Shown: positions 25,757 to 37,700 of the stretch, one piece after another
Layout of the letters: the number at the start of each line of letters is the position of its first letter
Numbering within the stretch: the first letter of the stretch is position 1
Source of the DNA: Endomychus coccineus
Taxonomy: Eukaryota > Arthropoda > Insecta > Coleoptera > Endomychidae
Reading direction: 5' to 3'
Length of the DNA: 64,000 bases
NCBI GenBank assembly: GCA_958510875.1
Contig: OY294069.1
Span: forward strand, 157,727,111-157,791,110
Program-made: the position numbers and the translations under genes
Notes under the pieces: generated by a model
Told to the model about the DNA's origin: nothing
Database searches by the model: none
The model's input: the letters and a program-made list of their open reading frames with translations, nothing else

Positions 25757-28700
25757 GTGAGTGAGTTCATTTGTTTTTATGACCGTGCATCCGCAGGATG
25801 AGTCGAAGTTATTGAACCAGCAGGAGTCCTAAGATTAATAGTAGAATTTTTTGAAAATTGCACTCAAAACGAAACAGTGTTTCGCTGTTTTGGGAGAATT
25901 CTAATTTTTTTCAACAAAGATGCAATTGATCAACCAACCTCTTAATGCGTTCTTCATTGATCGAGTTACAGTATTTTATTCAAAAAATCAGATTTATAAT
26001 ATTATCTGCAAAATTAATTATAATATATTTATATTCTTCATATATAAAAATTCTCGGGAAATAGGTCACATTAACACTCTGTTTTAAAATTTTTTGTCTT
26101 AACGTACGTTTCGGTCTTACGACCATCATCAGAAGACTTATTACTTCATTGGTCGTAAGACCGAAACGTACGTTAAGACAAACAATTTCAAAACAGAGTA
26201 TTAATGTGACCTATTTCCCGAGAATTTTTATATATAGTTCATACTGGATCAAGAATTCCTTATTTTTATATTCTTCTCAAGACCAAATATGTGAATTATT
26301 TCCAATATTCCTTAGAATTTCAAAATTTAATTAATAAAATGAGGCCGAGGCAGGCTTACATATTATTATTTTTATTTCCATCTTTTTATTTAATCAAGCA
26401 TGATAAGTAAATTGAAAAGATCATAAACTATTCAAATATTCAATTGTGGAAGCCGTTACTTTGTGATAGTTTATCATTTTAACGAAATAATAAATAAAAC
26501 TACTTTGTTTTACTATCACTGATATTTAATATAGTAGTTACTATAGTTTCAACACTAAACGTCATCTTCAGACGAAAAATGAATGTAACAAATATTAAAT
26601 CTACTATATATAGGTTAAAGAAGGATTTCAAACAAATTTTATGGCTATAGGAAATAGTTCTAGGAGAAACCAGAGAGGGGTAATGTGATTAGGTAATTCC
26701 GTGAGGACATTAGTGGTGCGGGTATATTTACTAACAGACTTTAAATACTAAAATCAGGTTATTAATACATTGAAGAGATTACTGTAATATAAATCTAGTT
26801 GATCACCTTACCCCTCTCTGTTTTTTCCTAGAACTATTTCCTATAGCCATAAAATTTGTTTGAAATCCTTCTCTAACCTATATATAGTAGATTTAATATT
26901 TGTTAAATTCATTTTTCGTCTGAAGATGACACGTTTAGTGTTGAAACTATAGTAACGACTATATTAAATATCAGTGATAGTAAAACAAAGTAGTTTTATT
27001 GATTATTTCGTATTCAAATATTGAAAAATCAATAGAATCAATACTATTTTACAATTAAGCTAAAAGTACATATGTTGATAAGAGCAATTTTTGGAAAATT
27101 GGAACTTCAAGCGACTAAATTAGAATTAGGAAAACCGCTTGGTCTCACTTTTACTCTCCTCTGGATTAGGTCACATGTAGTATTGAGTATTTGGGAACAC
27201 GAAATGCCATTCTTTAAGTAATTCCCCTGCATGTAAGTGCTATATTTCTCCCATAATTTGATTGTATACATCTTCACAGTAAATCTTTTGAAATTATCCA
27301 TGCACCAGTGGCTGCCCCCGAAATAAAAGTATTATACAAAAAAAAAATTAACTAAAATGTAACTAACAATGGTGAGGTTTCTCTAGAGCGATCAGTACCA
27401 TTACAGCTAATAAGTAGTTCCGTACAGGCTTTTACTTCTCTCGATCTCATCAGCGGAACGAGTTAACGTGCGAGTAATCAATCAGTCATTGTTGTACATT
27501 TCTCAAATTTCTCTGTGGGACGTCTACCCCGGTAGATGGCGTAAGACGTTTAGATATCTCTAGCATTCTGTCAGTGGGGTTTATTTATAACGTGGACCGA
27601 ATTATAGTTCATTAACATTACTTACTCGTTCCGCTGATGACCTAACAAGAAATATCCATTCATTTCTCAATTGTTAAAATGTAACCGTTTTCATATTTCC
27701 AATGCAAGGTAAGTTATATTCTATGATTTTTTGGGAATCTATAAAGTACCCAAAACAGCAATGTTGGCCTTCGAAGTATCCTGTATCTACGAAAAAACCT
27801 ATCCGTCTCAATTTAAAAATTGAGCTTTGATAAATCGTTTCTTTCTTCTCTTACAGGAGTATAAACTTTCGGCCAATACCCAGATACTGTGGCCTGGAAA
27901 GGATAAACCAAATGATGAACCAAGCTGCGGTTTCGACAACGAGCGTTGTCCTAAACCTAATACACACCTCAATAGCATTATTGCGGTTGGAATTTTATCA
28001 GTATTGCTCTTTTGTGTTGGTGTTATAACAATGAGCATATACAGAAAATGGAAAATCGAACAGGAAATAGAAGGTTTACTTTGGAAAATCAATAGGGTGG
28101 ATATACTCAGCTATTTTGAGAGAGATGTTTCTAGTCCTAGTCGTGTAAGTGGTCTTTTTTCCTACATTCCTGCTAATGCTACATCTTTCAAAAAGATAAA
28201 TGTTAGTAAACGTGGTTTGAAATAAAACACATTTGTCTGAGGATGGCATGATTGACATTTAATGTCACATCCATCCTACTTGTGCTTTTGAAATACCGCA
28301 GGCATCACTTTTATTATGACGATTCAATATAACTAATATTCATTAAGTTATTATATTCGTTAAAATTCAGTATAGTGACCAAATTACATTCAGATACTAT
28401 TTCAAGTATTATTTGTATCTATGGGTATATGGCAGTGATGTCAAATTTAAGAATAAACTATCACTAGTTTTAATAAAAAAATACACTTGTAAAAAATTTT
28501 CACAAACTTCGTTTTTATTAAACAAAACGTGACATGTTTTACCACGCGGTGGCTTTACCAAACAATGGTTTTACTTTTTTATTCCTTATTATTATTAAAA
28601 TTAGATTAAGAAGGAGGGGATGAGTGAGGTACGTGTACAGTAGGATGGATGGATGGATGGATTTTGATGTGAAGGGTGTATAATTATACTGGCACTTAGG

Positions 28701-31700
28701 CCTCTGAACTGGGCCCATTGTGCCACCCCTTCAAGGCGAAGGCCCCTGTCCCTCCTCAGCCATCGAGCCAACCAATCGCGTTGATCAGCCCGAGGACCGC
28801 ACCGGGTGGAGCGTCGCCAATGTTGACCAGATTTGGCCAGGTGTCCCCCAAAATGGCATCTCTTGTCGATGAGAGCGCCGGGCAGTGACAAATCACATGT
28901 TCCGCTGTCTCATCCTCTTCGTAGCATCCTCGACATGTGGGGTCGACAACGACTCCCATCGTGTGAAGATGTTTATTTAGTCGGCAGTGTCCTGTCCATA
29001 TTCCTACGAGCGTGTACAGTAGGATAAGAGCTACTTACAAATAAATTTAATAATGGGGAATTGGTGAAGTCTTTCTTATCATTTAAAAGGTTTCCTGTAT
29101 TTTTAAACATTTTAATTTCAATTTTCTCTAAGTTGTTTAATACTTTACTTTTAACTGACTTATGGAGAATCTCAAAATCATCTTTGAAATGCTTTTCTTT
29201 AATATGGTTTACAACTTTTGAATCTCCTTTGTTCAAATTAAAACGTTCTTTAATTCTAGATCTTCCTGTTTGGCCTATATAGAATTTATCACATTCTTCA
29301 CACTCTACCTTTCATACTTCTGATTTTTGATCTTTCTTATTTTTATCTTTGTTGTTTTTGATATATTTTCCTGCCGTATTATTTGTTCTAAAAGATGTAG
29401 TAACATTGTGTTTTTTAAGTAAATTTCATACATTATCAGAAAGTTTACCTACATACACTATAATTTTGAGTCTTAACTGTACTAGGGTAAACTAACTTCA
29501 TTGTTTCACTACAATCACAATTTTATCGTTATAGCCGTTATATTAGTTGCTATCTGTTTTGTAATTGAAAATTCCTTATGATAATTCAATATTATTAAAT
29601 AATAGGGTGTCCTATTCAAGAAAATGTATGTTTGGTTTACCCTAGTGATATGAAAAACTCTGTAAAATAGATATAATTTTAAAATGTGAAGTTTATTGAT
29701 GTCTACAATTTACAAATGATTAATTTAATATCTTTATTGATAACGGATATATCGAATATCGACATATATCTTGCATTATACCGTTAATTGAAACAGTATA
29801 AACTCTTTCAATCGACGATCATACCAATGACAATATGTCAAATGGGTATTTGAGGTCGAAATCCTTGGGAAATGGACCGATTTTGATGGGACAAAGTGCA
29901 TTCTCTTCGGAATTTTATCAGAAACCTACCACGTCTAAAGTTGTGCAAAAATTTTGCATTGTTTATAAATAATAAATTAACAATTTTATTAGCGTTATGA
30001 GATTACATAAAAATTCATTAAAAAAATTGGGTAAAGACTATTTTTGGTCAGTGAACATATGAAAATGGTTAAACAACTAGTTGAATTAACTTCATTTGTT
30101 ATAAACAATTTATTCATTAACAAATAGACGAATTCGATCAAAACTACGAGCTTAGGGTCGTTTTCGGATAATTTTGGCCTTCAGAGTTCGATTTTGTCCT
30201 CAGTATCGTCGAATATATTTCGAATTGCGCCAAAATTCCAAGTGTAAAGTGTTTTTAAAATTAATGTATTAATAGTCAAATAAATTATATCAAAAAAAAT
30301 AGTATCAAGTCTTAATAAAATAACAAATTAACAAGAAAATGCCAACTTCAAAAAAAAAATTGTTCAATTCAAACGTATCACTAATAATACTTCAAAATTC
30401 CCGCTATAATGCCATGAAAAGAATATATTTTTTCTAATTCTAACATCACGGAATTTTAAATGAGCACCGTATCATACCCTAAGATGAACGAGAATTAAAT
30501 ATTTTTTATTTGTTCGTTTCAAAATAGACATTTTTCTAGTAACATACATATCTATTTTTTTTAATATAATTTATTCGACTATTAATACAATAATTTCAAA
30601 AACACTTTACACTTGGAATTTTGGCGCAATTCGTATATTTATTAATATGTAATGTATAACAATTCAAAATAGTATGTAATACGAATTTTGTATGTAATAC
30701 GAATCATAAACAATCATTATGGCACACGTCGTGTTATCGGACTCGGCTACGCCTCGCCCTTAACATTCACGACGTGTACCATAATGATCGTCTTTATGAT
30801 CCTTATAACATACAAAATTTTATCTGATGGCATTTATATTAATAAGTTTTCGAAAAATTACAAACTGCATTTTTGACATGTCACAATGACAACTATTTTT
30901 AAAGGAGTAAGTATATGTGTAGTTTCAAATATTAGTAGGTGAGTGAGCTGTGCTTTGCCATTTCCTTGACAACGTCAGGTTGTAACGGCAATATTTATTT
31001 ATCGCTGTCAAACACAATTGTCACGTAGAATTTAATATAATTTAAATTATGAGTGATTCTGAAACTGGTAGTTTACCTTCTGATTTGGAAGAAATGGCGC
31101 GAAATATAGTAGACTCCCTTTTGCCGGAAAAATCACGGAGTGTATATGAAATGGTGTTTAATCGGTACGAAGAATGGTCTTCTGCTAAGAAAATCAAGAA
31201 TATCACTCATGAAAAAGTATTGTTGGCTTACTTTGAATGCTTATCTAAGTAAAGAAAACCATATTCTCTTAGGTCGTATTATTCGATGATAAGAAGTATT
31301 TTATCAACAAGAAAAAACGTCGATATTAGTAAGTACCTACAGCTGGTTGCATTACTAAAACGTAAATCAGAAGGTTACAGAACTAAAAAATCCAAAATTT
31401 TTACTAAACAAGATGTTACAAAGTTTTTAACGGAAGCATCAGATGATACATATTTATTTAAAAAAGTTGCTATGATAATTGCATAAGTGGAGCATGCAGA
31501 AGAGGGGAATTGACAAATATGCTTGTTGAAAATGTATTAGATGAAGGATCCGTTTTTAGAATTACTTTACCGAATACAAAAACAAAGGTAATGCGAGAAT
31601 TTTTTGTAACTTCGGGGAATATCCCAGGATTGAATATGGTAGAACTTGTCAGACAATATGTGGAAATACGACCTTGCAACACAAACCATCTACGTTTTTT

Positions 31701-34700
31701 TGTCACTTATAAAAATAACAAATGCACAAAACAACCGGTTGGAATGTTGGAATACACACCTTTGGTAATATGCCAAAAGTTATTGCCACTTTTTTTAATT
31801 TACCTCACCCTGAAAAATATACTGGACATTGTTTTCGGCTATCGTCTGCTTCATTTTTGGCTGATTCTGGAGCTGATCTGTGTACCGTGAAACGCCATGG
31901 CGGATGGAAAAGCAATACTGTTGCTGAAAGTTACATCGAAAATTCGAAACAGCAAAAGAAAAAAATATCAGAAGCAATTTTTGGTGCCAACAACCAAACA
32001 GGATTACAAGTTTACCAAAAATCATCAACTACTGATGTAAAAACTCTAGAATCCATTGGAATTAATATTGCAAATTGTAGTAATTGCTCTTTTACCATTT
32101 ATAATAAATAGTTTTGTACATAGTTATGCATTTTGAATAAACTTTTTTGATCTCACCATTACATGTTTTTCATATAGAATTTCATTATGGTACTTAGTAC
32201 CATAATAAATTCATTATGGTACTTAGTCCCATAAGGAAGCTCATTATGGTACTTAGTACCATAATGAATTCAATATGGGACTAAGTACCATAATGAATTC
32301 ATTATGGTACTAAGTACCATAATGAGCTTCCTTATGTCATCAAAATTGAGTGACATAACGTTGTCATTATGACATGCCATCGGGTAATAGATATTTACGA
32401 TATAAGTGTCGTAAATATTCATATTACGAAATGAGATGGGAAATTTGTCAAACGAGGCCGTTAGGCCGAGTTTGATAACCCATTGAATATCGTAATATGA
32501 ATTTACGATACGAATATAGTACTAGATATTTATGATATAAGTGTCGTAAAGATTCATATTACGAAATGAGATGGGACATTTGGCCGAGTTTGATAACCCA
32601 TTGAATATCGTAATATGAATTTACCAATAATGTTAATTGTTTACTCAAAATTAGTCAATATTCCTGAAATTAATGATATTAGAATCATGTAACAAGCAAG
32701 CGTACATAGATACGAAAAAGAATATAAACGATCCGAAGACTGGTGCAGTTCAAAAAAAGTCCGTGATATATCGGAGAAAATTAACTTTGACACGTTCATT
32801 CCAATTAATTTTACTTTACCGCACTAGTGCGGTAATTTCATTATGGTACTTAGTACCATAATAAATTCATTATGGTACTTAGTCTCATAAGGAAGCTCAT
32901 TATGGTACTTAGTACCATAATGAATTCAATATGGGACTAAGTACCATAATGAATTCATTATGGTACTAAGTACCATAATGAGCTTCCTTATGTCATCAAA
33001 ATTGACTGACATAACGTTGTCATTATGACATGCCATCGGGTAATAGATATTTACGATATAAGTGTCGTAAATATTCATATTACGAAATGAGATGGGAAAT
33101 TTGTCAAACGAGACATTTGGCCGAGTTTGATAACCCATTGAATATCGTAATATGAATTTACCTACTACCAATAATGTTAATTGTTTACTCAAAATTAGTC
33201 AATATTCCTGAAATTAATGATATTAGAATCATGTAACAAGCAAGCGTACATAGATACGAAAAAGAATATAAACGATCCGAAGACTGGTGCAGTTCAAAAA
33301 AAGTCCGTGATATATCGGAGAAAATTAACTTTGACACGTTCATTCCAATTAATTTTACTTTACCGCACTAGTGCGGTAAAGTACCTCATTACGAAACTCA
33401 TATCAGTGTCGTAATGTTTGACATTACATATTGGTAGTAGGTAAATGTATCTATCCATTTAAGGACTATAATAACAATAAAATCTTACTCAAGAGCCCAA
33501 AATTAACTGAAAACGACAATAAACTCGAAATTTTGGTCAAATCCGTATAATTATTAATAAATAATTTATTTATAACAATTCAAAAATGTATGTATGCATT
33601 TAAAGACCATAATAACAATAAAATCGTACTCAGAAGGCCAAAATTAGCTGAAAACGACTATAAACTCGATTTTGGTCAAATTCGTATATATATTAATAAA
33701 TATAATTTGTTTATAACAAATTAGCGGGCATACATTCGACGATATTGACGTCAAAATCGAACTCGGAAGGCCAAAATTATTCGAAAACAATCCTAAACTC
33801 GTAGTTTTGATCGAATTCGACTATTTGTTAATAAATAAATTGTTTATAACAAATTAAGTTAATTCAACTACTTGTTTAACTATTTTCATAAGTTCACTGA
33901 CCAAAAATACTCTTTACCCGATCATTTTTAATTCTAATTAAACTGTTAATTCATTGTTTATAAACAATGCAAAATTTTTGCGCAACTTTAGACGAGGTAG
34001 ACCTTGTTCCTGATGAAATTCTCCGAAGAGAATGCACTTTGTTTCTTCAAAATCGGTCCATTTCCCAAGGATTTCTACGCCAACGTGTGCTAAAATGCAC
34101 GTAATCTTTTTCGAAATTGGTTACATATTTTTGGAAAGAACACGACTTATATCCATTGCAATACAATATTATTTATCAACATATGATAGTTATATCACAT
34201 GCTTTATATGAAATGAAAACGGCAACCATGTAATATTCATTATAATAGCACATCACTTATATCGTAAAAATGTTTGTTGCAGGTGTTATCCTCACAAATT
34301 AGTTTAGTTAGTAATAGTGTAACTTCATACGAGTCAAGAGGAGGTCTACAAGTTTTCGCCACCACAGCATTGTATAGAGGAGTTGTTGTACGAATAAAAG
34401 AGTTGGCGTTCAACCGCAAGAAAGATATTTCTAGAGATACCATGAAGGAAATGAGACTGCTGCGTGAACTCAGACACGATAATGTTAATTCTTTTATAGG
34501 CGCTTGTGTTGAACCTAATTCGTTATTACTAGTCACCGATTATTGTGCCAAAGGAAGTTTATATGTGAGTGCTTTATTTGAATTGTACTTTTTCTGTCTT
34601 GAATGTTACGCTTCTTATCAAATGCAATAATTTTAAATTCCTTCATTCCTGACGGGATATTACAATGTCCCAAATTAAATAATTATGTCACTGTCACACT

Positions 34701-37700
34701 GACATCATCAACAACCTACAAATTTCATACCTATTTATTTCAGTTGTAAAACAATAATGAACTACAAATTATGAAATAACGGTTTTAGTAACAAGAAAAA
34801 CTAAATTACAGTAATTGTTGGAAATGTCCCCCGTTTTGTTCGATGCACATTAACTAGCGCACCCGATCGAAAATAGGCATTTTGTAGGTTATTGATGATG
34901 TCAGTGTGACAGTGACATAATTATTTCAAACGTAAAGTGAGACACACGTTTCAGATTTCACTAGCTAAAGAAACCAATTATTATATAATATCTATCCTGG
35001 AGATAATTCACATTTAACGTGATTCTAAGTCTGTAAATCATAGAACCGATGTACAATTATTGAGTCAAATTCATACAAATTTAATTAATTAAACACTTGC
35101 AAATTTCTAAGTATTTCTTTATAATGCTTGAAATTGTGTGTAGGTAGAAATACAATACAATGAATCAGTAATTTGTTTACAGCTAAAACCTTCGCTATCG
35201 TAGTCATAAAATTTTAGACTCATCTGTTTAACATTGTATATCACAATGAGTGATGGCGAGAAGACCGGATATACTCAAACCTTGAATTCATCCATCATCT
35301 AGCCCTCCGAATCGGGTTACCTACTAGTGTAGAGTAGATGCTCCTGTTCTTCAGTTTCTAGCTGTTTCTATGTAGTAGTGTGCGTGTTTATCTCTTGGCA
35401 ATACATATGCTTAGTCCAATCAATCCGATTAATGGTTGGACTTGAATGATGATAATGATAGGAATTATAAATAATAATCCACATTAAAGTAGTGGTTCAT
35501 TCGACGAGTTCATTATTCTGGATTAGGTATCTATCTATACATTCATAATAACGCTATTAAACATTTATTGAAGCGCAGCTTCTTGGCTTTACTAGATAGG
35601 AAATTATAAACACACGATATTTCGGTGATTATTGAGAAATTTTGCATGTAGATGTGTTGACGGAGGCAATAATCTATATAATACTTTAGCTAAAGAAACC
35701 AATTATTATAAAAGATCTATAATTATTGAGCCAAATTTATATAAATTTAATTAATTAATTAAATTAGGCACTTGCACATTTTTAAGTATTTCTTTATAAT
35801 GCTTAAAATTGTGTTGAGGTAGAAACCCGTTACAATGAATTAGTAATTTTGCTACAACTAAGACCTTTGCTATCGTAGTCATAAAATTTTAAACTCATCT
35901 GTTTAACATTGTATATAACTACTATGCGCAGAGAGAGAAACTTTTGGTCATATGTTCTTGCCTCTGTCTCGGCTAATGGCGCTTTCAACTATAGAAACAT
36001 TACTGTGTAGTGGTTTTCTAATAATATTCATATATTTTACCCATTAATGTGTTATAATTTCAATTATTCGTGTTTCGTTCGTTGTTGCGATATAGACATT
36101 TTTAATTGAAATTAATATGCGATAAAGGCGCTCGGTGCTTAGTGCAAGTAGTTTAAGGAATCCCGTGCTTTAGTGGATGTGAATTAATTTTCAAATTAAT
36201 ATATGTTAATGTGTGACCTATTTCCCAAGAATTTACATATAATTCATACCTGGGTCAAGAATCATTGTTATGTTTCACTTGACAAACCAGGTTAGGTAAG
36301 GTGAACGCTCGAGCCCGGCTTATTTCGTAACTACCAAATTATCTCTCGGACGCAGCACTTCTAGTGGCAGAAATTATTATTTGCAGAAATTGTTTTCAAT
36401 AAACCAAGTTGATACTGTGCCCATGTAACCGATACTTGACTATTCGAAGGTGTGGCCTAGGTGCTTCCTACTGCTCGCCATCATTTGCTACGAGGACATT
36501 CTATGTTCAAAAATCGGTTGTCTGTAAAGTCGGTTTACTGACGATAGTTGAACGTGACAACGTCATAAGAAAATACTGATGAAATGGTTTCATTTTTCAA
36601 AAGTAAATTTTAATTTTATTTGTTTGATAGATATTTTGTATGGATATAGTGAAGAAGGTAAATGGAAGTCACAATTGAATTGATCAAGTTACATTTATTT
36701 GTACGCATAAATACAATTATGTCAATTTAGCTTTTAAAAAGCCCGCCTCAATGTGTTTGATATAGGAGAAAATTGTTCCCTTTGACGGCTGGCTGGTCCT
36801 ACCTGTCATTTCAGACACGTTGTTATGATATGTGGAAGATTTAACATTTATGTTTTAATTTTTTGAAATCATAGCTACGCTCGATAATTATTTCGATCGA
36901 ATAGTAAAGCAATTGATTTTTTACTCATCGTGAAACAGTTCTGTTAACTTATTGTTATAGTTTTGTCAATTATAGCATAACCTACAATCGCTGCACTAGC
37001 GGACCGATGCTATTTATTTTAATGATAAAAGCACGAATATTCGACAATATATCACTGAATATATATTTAATATCGAAAGAATCATTACCTTTATCGCCGC
37101 AATTATCGTTGCTATAAACAATTGACACCACATTCACTTTTCACTGCACTTACGAAAACATGTACGTATTATTGTATAGCAGCTGTCCACGCGCATCGCA
37201 TCGGTCACTCAAGTAGGAGAGCTCGCTTGCACTTCAAGCCTTAAATGGAACGCCTCAGAGCGAGGTAACGCACAGCCGGTCAGAGCGAGGTAACGGCAAA
37301 TGAGTCATGTTTTCTCGTGCGTGCAGCCGGCTCCATCGAATTATAAGACGTTGTCACGTCAAAAATGCTGATATTAATCTGTACAATGATGTATGAATAA
37401 TAATTCTTTTATTTTATAGGATATTATAGAAAATGAAGATATTAGGTTGGATAAAATGTTTATAGCTTCACTAGTTCATGATCTCATCAAGGTAAATATC
37501 TGACGTTATAATATTTCGGCTCTAAAAGGCTGAGGAAATAATGTGATTTCAGGGAATGTTATATTTGCATAACTCTTTGTTAATTTGCCACGGAAATTTA
37601 AAATCATCTAATTGTGTGGTAACCAGTCGTTGGGTTCTTCAAGTGACTGATTTTGGATTACCTGAAATGAGGCATTATGCTGAAAATGAAAGCATTGGAG

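Larger units (their letters stand above)
29865..34085. mobile_element. 4.2-kb palindromic element enclosing a tyrosine recombinase
   Basis: Arms 29865-30240 and 33735-34085 are inverted copies: AATCCTTGGGAAATGGACCG at the left end pairs with CGGTCCATTTCCCAAGGATT at the right end, and TTATTTGTTAATAAAT-type, TTTGGTCAGTGAAC and CGAATTCGATCAAAACTACG blocks follow in mirrored order. The right arm continues inward as ~135-bp tandem units (near 33470, 33600, 33735). The interior has a further palindrome (30219-30633), a hairpin (30703-30800), the recombinase relic (31049-32111) and a duplicated palindrome array (32178-33390). It lies in the intron between 28144 and 34283. Confidence 0.75.

Noticed and set aside
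31049..32111. Active recombinase gene with introns
   Set aside because: The breaks are a plain TAA and single-base shifts without GT/AG borders, so splicing cannot repair the frame; it is a pseudogene.
34240..34536. 98-codon minus-strand frame over the kinase-homology exon
   Set aside because: It is the antisense shadow of the exon 34283-34564, which has splice sites and conserved residues.
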